Source: CAZLXG01 sp964563585 (GTDB lineage: Bacteria; Bacteroidota; Bacteroidia; Flavobacteriales; Flavobacteriaceae). From it: 31,038 bases of DNA. The notes under the pieces were generated by a model. That model was not told the origin of the DNA and did not search any database. It worked only from the letters and a program-made list of their open reading frames with translations. This document shows positions 7,271 through 15,089 of this stretch, in pieces. The stretch is taken from the NCBI GenBank assembly GCA_964563585.1, contig CAZLXG010000025.1, forward strand, positions 1 through 31,038, read 5' to 3'. How positions within the stretch are numbered: the first letter of the stretch is position 1; every line of letters begins with the position of its first letter. The position numbers and the translations under genes were made by a program.

Positions 7271-7301
7271 TTGCTTAACACAAAACGTTATATTACCTTT
7301 G
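7271..7301 (+). promoter_or_regulatory. Complete promoter of the 58-residue membrane protein gene
   Basis: TTG at 7271-7273, a 20-base spacer, then TACCTTTG at 7294-7301. Both elements and the spacing match the Bacteroidota vegetative consensus TTG-N17-23-TAnnTTTG. The expected start near 7306 gives a leader of about 30 bases. Confidence 0.72.
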
Positions 7302-7335
7302 CAGTAGCAATATTAAAATTATACTTTACACAATT

Positions 7336-7512
7336 ATGTTCGATTTTGATCAATATTTAGGTTTTTTAGCATTTTTAAGCATACTTACTTTAGGCTTTTG
7401 GTTAATGATATTTTTAATAACCTTTGTAATTCCTTACTGGATTGGTGGAGCTTTAATAGAAAGGTTTAAAGAAATACGTGATGAGAAAAAGGCTAAACGC
7501 GAAGCATTATAA
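7336..7512 (+). CDS. Small (58 aa) single-pass or hairpin membrane protein
   Basis: ATG at 7336 to TAA at 7510-7512. The product begins MFDFDQYLGFLAFLSIL, has a long hydrophobic stretch to about residue 40 (LGFWLMIFLITFVIPYWI), and ends in a charged helix (ERFKEIRDEKKAKREAL). The hydrophobic part of roughly 33 residues could cross the membrane once or form a tight hairpin. A complete promoter (7271-7301) and a strong terminator (7533-7563) flank the frame closely, which strongly supports a real, independently transcribed gene. I do not recognise the family. Possible roles include regulation of a membrane complex, but nothing nearby points to a partner. Confidence 0.75.
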   Translation: MFDFDQYLGFLAFLSILTLGFWLMIFLITFVIPYWIGGALIERFKEIRDEKKAKREAL

Positions 7513-7532
7513 CATTAATTGTTAACATATAT

Positions 7533-7563
7533 AAAAAAGGAAGCTAAATTAGCTTCCTTTTTT
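7533..7563. terminator. Bidirectional terminator
   Basis: A 13-bp stem AAAAAAGGAAGCT (7533-7545) and AGCTTCCTTTTTT (7551-7563) with a 5-base loop AAATT. T runs occur on both strands, so it can serve the small plus-strand gene and the minus-strand receptor gene that ends at 7600. Confidence 0.9.
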
Positions 7564-7599
7564 TTGTGCAATAATATTTCCTTTTTTTAATTGGTGTGT

Positions 7600-10068
7600 T
7601 TATCCTTCAAACTCAAAACCTTGTCCGCCTCCGCCACCTCGGTTTCCTCTTTTTTTCTTTTGATTAAATCGGTAAGTAAACGATAAGTTAATACTACGAC
7701 CAGCTCGCCATTGCATTTCTCGTGTACTTAAAAATGTTTCGGTTTCAATATCTCCTCTAAATTTTCTGCTATCAAATAAATCATTAACACTAACAGCAAT
7801 AGAAGCTTTGTCTTTAAACAAATCTTTACTAAATGCCATATTTGCTGATATATTTCCTTTTCTTTTGTTTTGAGAATCTTCTCTAGGTGCTCTATAGCGC
7901 ATGTTTGTTTGCCAATCGATAGAACCTGGTAATGTGTATTTATTATTTAATCTAAAAGACCAGTTAATATCATCTGAATAAAAATCTGTTCCATCAAATT
8001 CGCCTTCTGTTTTAGTTTTAAAAATATTAAAATCACTATTTATACGCCATTTTTTTGAAGGGCTATACGTTAAATTAAACTCGAAACCATAACGGTCGTT
8101 AGTAGCAACATTAATCGGGCCTCTTTGTATTACAGGAACATCTGTACCATTAATTTCTACAGTTCCGCCTGTTTCTTTACTAATCCATTCAATAACATCT
8201 GTTGAGCGTTGAAAATATAAAGAAGAGCTTAATGTGAATTTTCCGAAACGATTTAAATATCCTAAGTCATATTTTTCGGAATAAGTTGGATCTAAATCTG
8301 GATTTCCTTGAAAAATATTCGTTAAACTAGATCTTGATGGAAATGGATTTAAGAAGAAAGACCAAGGTCTACGTAATCTTCTGTTAAAACCTAGTGTGAT
8401 ATTTTGGTCTTCGCTTATTTCATAGTTTAAATTTACTGTTGGAAATAAGCCGGTATAACTTTTCTTTTTAAAATCACCACTTGTTGGTTGATCTATAGTT
8501 ATTCTGGTATTCTCCATTCTAAGACCAAATAGGAACGAGAATTTATTAATTTTACTACCAAACTGAGTATATATAGCATTAATATAATTTTTGTAATTAA
8601 AGAGATTAGTTAAGTTGTTATCTACTTCAAAACCATTAGTTGATTGATTAAAAAGCTCAACAGTGTAGTCGGTAGATTTATCACTAAAATCACCACGATA
8701 CCCTAATTCAAACTGGCTATTTTCATTAATAGGTAGTGTATAATCCGTTCTTAGTAAAATTTTAGTTTCATCTTCTAAAGTTTCATTTTTTTCAGAATCT
8801 AAACCATTTTCATTTATTAATGAATTTTTATTTTGCTCGTTGTCTTCGTATTGAAAATCAAACGTAAGCTTGTGTCCACTAGTTTCAAAATCTTTATTAA
8901 AATTTAAAGAATATTGTATGGTTTTACGATCATTTAATTCTGGAGATAAACGAATGCTTTCACCTGTTAAATCTAAGTTTTCATCAAGTTGCAATATTTT
9001 ACTTATAGAATTTGATTCACTTTCACGGTCATTATAAACAAGTGAAGTCGTTATAGAAGACGAATTGTTTATATACCATTCTAAGCCTAAATTTGTTGTT
9101 AAACCATTATTTGTATTTGTCCAGTCTCTTTTTTCATCTAAGATATTTCCAGTTTGTTTATAACGTGTATATGAATATGAATGACCAAGAGATTCACGAT
9201 AATTATAAGACGTTGTATTGAAAAAGTTAATATCTCCAGTTCTGTAATTTACATTTCCTGAAAGTCCACCAGAATTTGGATGCCCAACATTGGCAGTAAT
9301 GGCTCCATTAAATCCTTGAAGTTTGCTACGGCGCAGTATAATATTAATAATTCCAGCAGTTCCTTCAGATTCGTATCTTGCTGAAGGTGATGTAATTACT
9401 TCTACTTTTTCAATAGATTCTGCTGGCAATTGTTTTAACGCATCAGTAGAATTCAAACCAACTAAACCTGATGGTTTTCCGTTAATTAAAATACGAACAT
9501 TTTCGTTTCCTCTTAAAGCAATATTACCTTCTGCATCTACAGAAACCGAAGGAACATTATCTAAAACATCGCTAACATTTCCACCTCTTACAGTTAAATC
9601 TTTACCAACATTATAAATTTTCTTATCAAGTCTTAATTCTACAGTAGTACGTTCTGCAATAATTTCAACTTCTCCTAAAGATTCAAAATCTATTTCTAAA
9701 GTTAAAGTGCCTAAATTTATATTTTTAGAAAGTACTTTATCGTAATATGTTTTTGTTTTATATGAAATGTATTCTATTGTAACATTGTAAGTTCCTGTTG
9801 GAACAACAATAGAAAACTTTCCTTTTTCATTAGTAATTCCACCAGTAATAATTTTATTTTCTTTTTTGCTAAAAAAGGAAATAGTAGCATACTCTAAAGG
9901 TTCTTGATTTTCGTTATCAATTATTTTACCGGATACTGTAATATCTTTAGCGTAAGCTGATGAAATTGTTGTTTTTTTTTGATTTTGAGGTTGTGCTTTT
10001 AGATTTAATGTGAATAAAGTGAAACATAAAGCGTAAACGAATAATTTGTACATGGTTAGTTTTTGCAT
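7600..10068 (-). CDS. TonB-dependent-receptor-like outer-membrane beta-barrel protein
   Basis: Outer-membrane barrel of the CarboxypepD_reg-like plus outer-membrane-beta-barrel family. Order: signal peptide (MYKLFVYALCFTLFTLNLKAQ), a carboxypeptidase-regulatory-like beta domain (about residues 45-130: VSGKIIDNENQEPLEYATI, GTYNVTIEYISYKT), a plug (about 145-245: VGKDLTVRGGNVSDVLDNV, RILINGKPSG, IEKVEVITSPSARYE, GTAGIINIILRR), and a long barrel. It ends with a GGGGG-rich tail after the last strand (SFTYRFNQKKK), common in this subfamily. No SusD partner, anti-sigma factor or obvious substrate gene is adjacent. Start: ATG at 10068 is 10 bases from a -7 box (10079-10086); the ATG at 10053 (sixth codon) gives a normal leader of about 21 bases and a cleaner signal peptide, so it may be the true start. 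Substrate unknown. Confidence 0.9.
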   Translation of the reverse strand: MQKLTMYKLFVYALCFTLFTLNLKAQPQNQKKTTISSAYAKDITVSGKIIDNENQEPLEYATISFFSKKENKIITGGITNEKGKFSIVVPTGTYNVTIEYISYKTKTYYDKVLSKNINLGTLTLEIDFESLGEVEIIAERTTVELRLDKKIYNVGKDLTVRGGNVSDVLDNVPSVSVDAEGNIALRGNENVRILINGKPSGLVGLNSTDALKQLPAESIEKVEVITSPSARYESEGTAGIINIILRRSKLQGFNGAITANVGHPNSGGLSGNVNYRTGDINFFNTTSYNYRESLGHSYSYTRYKQTGNILDEKRDWTNTNNGLTTNLGLEWYINNSSSITTSLVYNDRESESNSISKILQLDENLDLTGESIRLSPELNDRKTIQYSLNFNKDFETSGHKLTFDFQYEDNEQNKNSLINENGLDSEKNETLEDETKILLRTDYTLPINENSQFELGYRGDFSDKSTDYTVELFNQSTNGFEVDNNLTNLFNYKNYINAIYTQFGSKINKFSFLFGLRMENTRITIDQPTSGDFKKKSYTGLFPTVNLNYEISEDQNITLGFNRRLRRPWSFFLNPFPSRSSLTNIFQGNPDLDPTYSEKYDLGYLNRFGKFTLSSSLYFQRSTDVIEWISKETGGTVEINGTDVPVIQRGPINVATNDRYGFEFNLTYSPSKKWRINSDFNIFKTKTEGEFDGTDFYSDDINWSFRLNNKYTLPGSIDWQTNMRYRAPREDSQNKRKGNISANMAFSKDLFKDKASIAVSVNDLFDSRKFRGDIETETFLSTREMQWRAGRSINLSFTYRFNQKKKRGNRGGGGGQGFEFEG

Positions 10069-10078
10069 ATTTAGACCG

Positions 10079-10086
10079 CAAAACTA
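10079..10086 (-). promoter_or_regulatory. -7 promoter box of the outer-membrane receptor gene
   Basis: The minus strand reads TAGTTTTG, an exact TAnnTTTG. No TTG lies at the right distance upstream. Its closeness to the ATG at 10068 favours translation from the ATG at 10053. Confidence 0.5.
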
Positions 10087-10144
10087 GGGTATGGTTTAAG
10101 GTAAGTCAGTTAAATATTTGTTAAAAAAACTAGTGTAATTTTGT

Positions 10145-10486
10145 CTAAATCACATTTAAAATTGTTTCTGGAGGTCTACCAATTATTGCTTTATTGCCAT
10201 TTATGACTATTGGGCTTTTTATTAAGCTAGGGTATTCAATAATTATTTTAATAAGTTCTTCGTCGGTAAAGTTTAAAGCTTTAAATAATGTTTTCCATAA
10301 AACGTGACTAGTTTTAATAATATCAACAGGTTTAAAATTTAGAAGGTTTAAAATTTTTTTTAACTTATTTTCGCTTAAAGCAAGGTTTTCATGCTTAATC
10401 TGAAACTCATTTTTGTGTTCTGTTTCAAGAATTTTTATACATTTTTTGGTAAGCTTACAATTTGGGTTGTGGTAGATTACAATCAT
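10145..10486 (-). CDS. Divergent ArsC/Spx-fold thioredoxin-like protein, likely not an arsenate reductase
   Basis: A 113-residue ArsC/Spx-fold protein aligned end to end without gaps with its 113-residue neighbour at 10559-10900. The N-terminal cysteine is kept (Cys10 in IYHNPNCKLTKKC), as is the IIGRPPE block with Arg104. Two of the three conserved ArsC-type arginines are lost: the position of Arg58 is Lys and that of Arg91 is Ser (LIKSPIVING against LIERPIIING in the paralogue). Arg14 after the active cysteine is Lys. It therefore probably has another role or is drifting. It is the last gene of the minus-strand run starting at prfB, 72 bases after its paralogue, with a strong hairpin (10489-10529) just before its ATG. 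Confidence 0.78.
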   Translation of the reverse strand: MIVIYHNPNCKLTKKCIKILETEHKNEFQIKHENLALSENKLKKILNLLNFKPVDIIKTSHVLWKTLFKALNFTDEELIKIIIEYPSLIKSPIVINGNKAIIGRPPETILNVI

Positions 10487-10488
10487 AT

Positions 10489-10529
10489 CAAAACATTTAT
10501 TATATAGGTTGAAACTATATAATGTTTTG
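10489..10529 (-). promoter_or_regulatory. Intercistronic hairpin abutting the start codon of the divergent ArsC-like gene
   Basis: Left arm 10489-10507 and right arm 10515-10529 pair over 15 bp (CAAAACATTATATAG as minus-strand 5' arm) with a 4-base bulge and a 7-base loop. On the mRNA it ends 2 bases before the ATG at 10486. No T run follows on either strand, so it is not a typical terminator. It could hide the ribosome landing site or protect an mRNA end after processing. Confidence 0.55.
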
Positions 10530-10558
10530 TCAATAATGATTGATATACCTTACAGAAT

Positions 10559-10900
10559 TTATAAAATACTCTTTATTAATTCCGGTGGTCTACCAATTAC
10601 TGCTTTGTCGCCATTTATTATTATTGGGCGCTCAATAAGTTTTGGGTTTTTAACCATGGCATCAATAATTTCTTTGTCGGTTAAATCCTTTCCTATGTAG
10701 TTCTCTTTCCAAATGACTTCGTTTTTACGTACTAAATCAATTGGTTTAATATTTAGAAGTTTGATGATATTTTTTAATTCATCTGGAGAAAGAGGTTCGT
10801 CTAAATATTTAATTACTTCAAAAGGTTTTTTAGAATTTTCTAAAATTTCTAATCCGCAACGCGATTTACTACAGCGGTTATTGTGATATATTTTTATCAT
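10559..10900 (-). CDS. ArsC family (arsenate-reductase/Spx-fold) protein
   Basis: A 113-residue thioredoxin-fold protein of the ArsC/YffB/Spx group. Cys10 lies in IYHNNRCSKSRCG, and three arginines occupy ArsC-like positions: Arg58 (LVRKNE), Arg91 (ERPIIING) and Arg104 (IGRPPE). The spacings 48, 33 and 13 from Cys10 closely follow those of plasmid R773 ArsC (Cys12, Arg60, Arg94, Arg107). Arsenate reduction with glutathione or glutaredoxin is therefore possible, but no ars transporter or regulator is nearby, and many chromosomal members have unknown roles. Its ATG overlaps the stop of the upstream HAD remnant (ATGA), indicating translational coupling in the prfB-headed operon. Confidence 0.85.
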   Translation of the reverse strand: MIKIYHNNRCSKSRCGLEILENSKKPFEVIKYLDEPLSPDELKNIIKLLNIKPIDLVRKNEVIWKENYIGKDLTDKEIIDAMVKNPKLIERPIIINGDKAVIGRPPELIKSIL

Positions 10901-11401
10901 GATATTTTAATATTATAAATTTTTAATTGTTTAATAAGAAGTTCAGGGCTTTTAAAATGAATGCCATTTTTTCCTAAAGCATTGGCAGCTTCAATATTTC
11001 TTAAATTGTCGTCTATAAAAATTGCATTTTTTGCTGTTATATCGTAACGTTTTAAAGTTAAATTATAAATATCCTCAAAAGATTTTCTAGTCTTTTCTAC
11101 TCCTGAAATGACAATGCCTTCAAACCAATGTGAAAACTCAAACTTATTTAAAGCAATTGGAAATGTTTCGTGACTCCAATTGGTTAATGCTACTATTTTA
11201 TACTGATTTAATTTTATAAGTTTATATAAAATAGAAACTGTTTCTCTAATAGCTTTATTAAGCATTTCTTCCCATTTGTTATAATATGCTTTTATTTCAT
11301 TTTTTCTCTATCAACATTAAATCATCAATGAATACATATTCAGGATTCTAATCGATTAGAACGCCACCAAGGTCGAATATAATTGTATCTATTTTAATCA
11401 C
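10897..11401 (-). pseudogene. Decayed HAD-superfamily phosphatase gene (YihX-like)
   Basis: The gene begins with GTG at 11399-11401, overlapping the TGA stop of prfB as GTGA, and reads VIKIDTIIFDLGGVLID, holding the HAD motif I, then hits TAG where the family normally has Trp (LIDWNP), followed by NPEYVF. Further on the frame is lost, and about 40 codons expected before the IKAYYNKWEEML segment are missing. The rest (open from 11265) keeps motif II (ALTNWSHET), the motif III lysine (VEKTRKSF) and motif IV (AIFIDDNLRNIEAA). A separate 122-residue product from ATG 11265 would lack the catalytic Asp. The ends still show coupling on both sides (GTGA with prfB, ATGA with the ArsC gene), so it was once a working operon member. 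The size of the deletion is judged from memory of the family. Confidence 0.82.
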
Positions 11402-12508
11402 AATTGATTATCGTCTTCTACTTTTTGTCCCATCATCATTAAATAAGCTTTTAAAAAGGGCTCAATATTACCATCCATAACAGCATCAATATTTCCTGTT
11501 TCATGTGCTGTTCTAACATCTTTCACCAGTTTATATGGATGCATTACGTAGTTGCGAATTTGACTTCCCCATTCAATTTTCATTTTATCAGCTTCAATAT
11601 CTTCACGTTGTGCTAATTGTTTTTGAAGTTCAATTTCATAGAGTTGAGATTTCAGCATTTGCATGGCACGAGTTCTGTTATCTTGCTGTGATCTAGTTTC
11701 CGAACACGAAATTCTTATTCCTGATGGTTTATGAGTTAATTGAACTTTGGTTTCAACTTTATTTACATTTTGGCCACCAGCACCACTTGATCGTGCTGTT
11801 ACGATTTCTATATCTGCTGGATTAATATCAATTTCAATAGTATCGTCAACTAAAGGATAGACGTAAACCGAAGCAAAACTAGTATGGCGTTTCGCATTGC
11901 TATCAAAAGGAGAGATACGCACTAAACGGTGTACGCCATTTTCACCTTTTAACCAACCAAAAGCAAAATCGCCTTCAATTTCAATAGTTACTGTTTTTAT
12001 GCCTGCAGTATCACCTTCTTGATAATTAAGCTCTTTAACTTTAAATCCGCTTTTTTCGGCAAACATGAGATACATGCGCATAAGCATTTGAGCCCAATCG
12101 CAACTTTCTGTTCCGCCAGCACCAGCAGTAATTTGTAAAACAGTACTTAGACTATCACCTTCTTCCGAAAGCATATTTCTAAATTCAATATCTTCAAGAA
12201 GTGTTGTTAATTTAGTATGTTGTTGCTCAACTTCATCAATAGTAGATTCGCCTTCTTTATAAAATTCGTATAAAACTTCTAAATCTTCTAAAAGTGTTTT
12301 CGTAGTATTGAAATCTTCAACCCATTTTTTTTTGACACGTAGTGATTTCATAATCACTTCTGCTGCTTTAGAGTCGTTCCAAAAATCGGGACTAAAGGTT
12401 TGCTCTTCTTCGTTTTGTATTTCTATAAGTTTAGCATCAACGTCAAAGATATTGCCTAAGTTTATCTAGGCGGAGATTAAGACCTTTAATTTGGTCGGAT
12501 GTTATCAT
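11398..12508 (-). CDS. prfB: Peptide chain release factor 2, with programmed +1 frameshift
   Basis: RF2 reads UGA and UAA stops and triggers peptide release. The gene is split over two frames: ATG at 12508 opens 21 codons (MITSDQIKGLNLRLDKLRQY then Leu) to an in-frame TGA at 12443-12445. Slippage at CTTTGAC moves the ribosome +1, continuing DVDAKLIEIQNEEE into the long frame that runs to 11398, for a protein of about 369 residues, the normal RF2 size. An AGG lies 9 bases before the TGA codon, in the region of the classical internal Shine-Dalgarno. The RF2 anticodon-like tripeptide SPF (RISPFDSNAKRHTS) and the GGQ loop (SSGAGGQNVNK) are intact. A start at the internal GTG or ATG near 12350-12357 would lose the N-terminal domain. 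RF2 level thus controls its own synthesis. Promoter at 12527-12556. Confidence 0.95.
12442..12460 (-). promoter_or_regulatory. prfB recoding site
   Basis: The minus strand reads CTTAGGCAATATCTTTGAC. The slippery CTT codon (12446-12448), the in-frame TGA (12443-12445) and the following C form the conserved CUUUGAC heptamer; AGG upstream is the Shine-Dalgarno-like stimulator, weaker than the longer AGGGGG of Escherichia coli. Confidence 0.92.
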
Positions 12509-12526
12509 TGTAATTTTTATTTTGAA

Positions 12527-12556
12527 CAAAAATAGAATTATTAAATCGTGTTCAAA
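12527..12556 (-). promoter_or_regulatory. prfB promoter
   Basis: On the minus strand TTTG (12553-12556), an 18-base spacer and TATTTTTG (12527-12534) form a complete Bacteroidota promoter. The expected start near 12522 gives a leader of about 14 bases before the ATG at 12508, which independently supports the frameshifted start. Confidence 0.72.
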
Positions 12557-12692
12557 ACTAATCCAAGTAATTTTATATGTTAAAAATAGAAACCCAAGTT
12601 TTACATGCTTTTATGTGCTAATTAATTTATGTAAATTTATAGACTAAATTTTTTGTAATCACACAGTTTATTAAACTAATACAACTTTCCAA

Positions 12693-15086
12693 ATGAAAAA
12701 ACGCATATTATTAATAGTATTTTCTCTTTTTGTCACATTTGCATTTTCGCAAAAGGATAAGCCACTAAAGCATTATAAAGGTTATTTTAATTTTACTTAT
12801 AACGAATCGGAAGATGAAATATTAATGGAGGTTAAAGACATAGATAAAGAATTTCTTTATGTAAGTGCATTATCTAGCGGAATAGGTTCTAACGATATAG
12901 GCTTAGATAGAGGGCAGTTAGGAGGGAGACACGTTGTGAAGTTTAAAAAAGCAGGGAATAAATTACTATTAATTCAACCAAATTTAAATTATAGAGCATT
13001 AACTAATAATGAGTTAGAACGTAAAAGCATAGAGCAAGCATTTGCAAAATCGGTGCTTTTTGGCTTTAAAATTAAGGAAGAAAAAAACGGTATCTATACT
13101 ATTGATTTAACTCCTTTTTTAATGCAAGACACTCATGGTGTTTCAAATAAGTTAAAGAAGTCTAAAGAAGGTTCTTATAGTTTAGATGCAAGTAAAAGTG
13201 CAATTTCCTTAGATAGAACTAGGGCTTTTCCAAAAAATGTTGAATTTGATGTGTTATTAACTTTTAAAGGCCAACCAACGGGGCGTAATTTAAGAAGTGT
13301 TACACCAACTGGTTCGTTAGTAACAGTAAATCAGCATCATTCTTTTGTTGAATTACCAGACAATAATTTTAAACCACGAGTTTTTGATGTAAGAAGTGGG
13401 GTGATACCGATGTCGTATATGGACTATTCAACTCCAGTGCAAGAGCAAATAAGAAAACGTTACGTTATTCGTCATAGATTACAGAAAAAAAATGCAGGAG
13501 CTGCTAAAAGCGAAGTGAAAGAGCCCATTATTTATTATTTAGATAATGGTACGCCAGAACCTATTCGTTCTGCTTTATTAGAAGGGGTGAGTTGGTGGAA
13601 TCAAGCTTATGAAGCGGCAGGATTTATTAATGGATTTCAAGTAAAAATGTTGCCAGTAGATGCAGATCCTTTGGATTGCAGATACAATGTAATACAATGG
13701 GTTCATCGTTCAACTAGAGGTTGGAGTTATGGAGGTTCAGTAACAGACCCAAGGACAGGGGAAATAATAAAGGGACATGTGAGTTTAGGAAGTTTGAGAG
13801 TACGTCAAGATTTTTTAATAGCTCAAGCTTTAATGAATAAACCATTTGTTGAGCGTGATGATAATTATCAACCAATGCTAGATATGGCCTTAGCTAGAAT
13901 ACGTCAACTAGGTGCGCATGAAGTAGGGCATACACTTGGGTTTACGCATAATTTTGCAGCAAGTACAAATGGTAGATCCTCAGTAATGGATTATCCACAT
14001 CCTACTGTTTCTCTTAATAATGGAGAAGTAGATTTAAGTAATGCTTACGATGTTGGTATTGGAGATTGGGATAAAGTTATAGTTGCATATAGTTATTCGG
14101 AATTTGATAAAGATTCGAATGAAACTACCGAATTAAATAAAATCCTTGATAAAGCAAAAACTGATGGTTTGCGTTTTATTGCTGATAGCGATGCACGAGC
14201 ACAAGGAGGTGCTCATGCTTTAGCGCATCTTTGGGATAATGGTAAAAGTGCTTCAGAAGAGTTAAATAATCTATTAGCAGTAAGAAAAAAAGCTATTTCA
14301 AATTTCTCGATTGATAATATACGTTCAAACGAGCCGTATTCTATGTTAGAAGACGTTTTTGTGCCATTGTATTTTTTCCATCGTTATCAAGCAGCAGCAG
14401 CAGCTAAAGTTGTAGGTGGCTTAGATTACAACTATGTAGTAAAAGGTGATGGACAACTAACAGTTAAAAGCGTAGATGTCTCTATACAAAAACAAGCATT
14501 AAGTGCATTATTAAATTCAATTAATGCCGAAACATTAGCAATTCCAAAAAATAAATTAAGTCTATTTCCTCCACGTGCTTTTGCTTATGGAAGAACAAGG
14601 GAATCCTTTAAAGGAAAAACAGGAGTTGCTTTCGATCCATTTAGTGCCGTATCAACAGCAAGTGAGATGACATTAAAGTTGTTACTACATCCTCAGCGTG
14701 CTAATAGAATGATTCAGCAAAAAAGCTTAGATACGAATCAATTAGGATTAGAAGATGTACTAAAAATTCTTATAGATAATACTTTTAATAAAAAACATAA
14801 AGATGTTTATTTAAAAGAGGTGCAACAAATGATAAATATTAATGTGTTACAACAAATAATGAACCTTGCAGTTAACGATAATGCCTTTTTTCAAGTGAAT
14901 GCTATTGCAAACAAAGCGATTCAAAATATTGCAATGAATTTAGATAATAGTACTTACGGATTGCAGTATGTACGATTAATAAAGCGCTTTAATGAAAAGC
15001 CAGAAGCGTTTAAATTAGAATTAGCTCCTAAAATTCCAGATGGTTCGCCAATTGGAAGTGGTATTTGTAATTATATATCAAACTAA
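12693..15086 (+). CDS. Secreted zinc-dependent metzincin-type metalloprotease (DUF5117/DUF5118-like)
   Basis: A 797-residue exported protease. Signal peptide MKKRILLIVFSLFVTFAFSQ (1-20). A long N-terminal part (about 30-260: YFNFTYNESEDEILMEV, VTPTGSLVTVNQHHSF, SYMDYSTPVQ) matches the DUF5117-type region that precedes the catalytic domain in this Bacteroidota family. The zinc site is HEVGHTLGFTH at residues 409-419, the full metzincin HExxHxxGxxH, and VMDYPHP at 431-437 supplies the Met-turn. The remainder is a large helical C-terminal region. It is probably periplasmic or surface-exposed; there is no sorting tail. Substrate unknown. It is followed 3 bases later by the threonine aldolase gene, so they are likely cotranscribed although functionally unrelated. 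Confidence 0.88.
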   Translation: MKKRILLIVFSLFVTFAFSQKDKPLKHYKGYFNFTYNESEDEILMEVKDIDKEFLYVSALSSGIGSNDIGLDRGQLGGRHVVKFKKAGNKLLLIQPNLNYRALTNNELERKSIEQAFAKSVLFGFKIKEEKNGIYTIDLTPFLMQDTHGVSNKLKKSKEGSYSLDASKSAISLDRTRAFPKNVEFDVLLTFKGQPTGRNLRSVTPTGSLVTVNQHHSFVELPDNNFKPRVFDVRSGVIPMSYMDYSTPVQEQIRKRYVIRHRLQKKNAGAAKSEVKEPIIYYLDNGTPEPIRSALLEGVSWWNQAYEAAGFINGFQVKMLPVDADPLDCRYNVIQWVHRSTRGWSYGGSVTDPRTGEIIKGHVSLGSLRVRQDFLIAQALMNKPFVERDDNYQPMLDMALARIRQLGAHEVGHTLGFTHNFAASTNGRSSVMDYPHPTVSLNNGEVDLSNAYDVGIGDWDKVIVAYSYSEFDKDSNETTELNKILDKAKTDGLRFIADSDARAQGGAHALAHLWDNGKSASEELNNLLAVRKKAISNFSIDNIRSNEPYSMLEDVFVPLYFFHRYQAAAAAKVVGGLDYNYVVKGDGQLTVKSVDVSIQKQALSALLNSINAETLAIPKNKLSLFPPRAFAYGRTRESFKGKTGVAFDPFSAVSTASEMTLKLLLHPQRANRMIQQKSLDTNQLGLEDVLKILIDNTFNKKHKDVYLKEVQQMININVLQQIMNLAVNDNAFFQVNAIANKAIQNIAMNLDNSTYGLQYVRLIKRFNEKPEAFKLELAPKIPDGSPIGSGICNYISN

Positions 15087-15089
15087 TTT

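Noticed and set aside
10897..11265. Intact 122-residue HAD hydrolase from ATG 11265
   Set aside because: The motif I Asp lies upstream in a segment separated by a stop codon, frame loss and deletion; this part alone lacks the nucleophile.
12340..12357. prfB start at the internal GTG or ATG
   Set aside because: It would drop the first RF2 domain residues; the 21-codon first frame, CTTTGAC site and a complete promoter show the true start at 12508.
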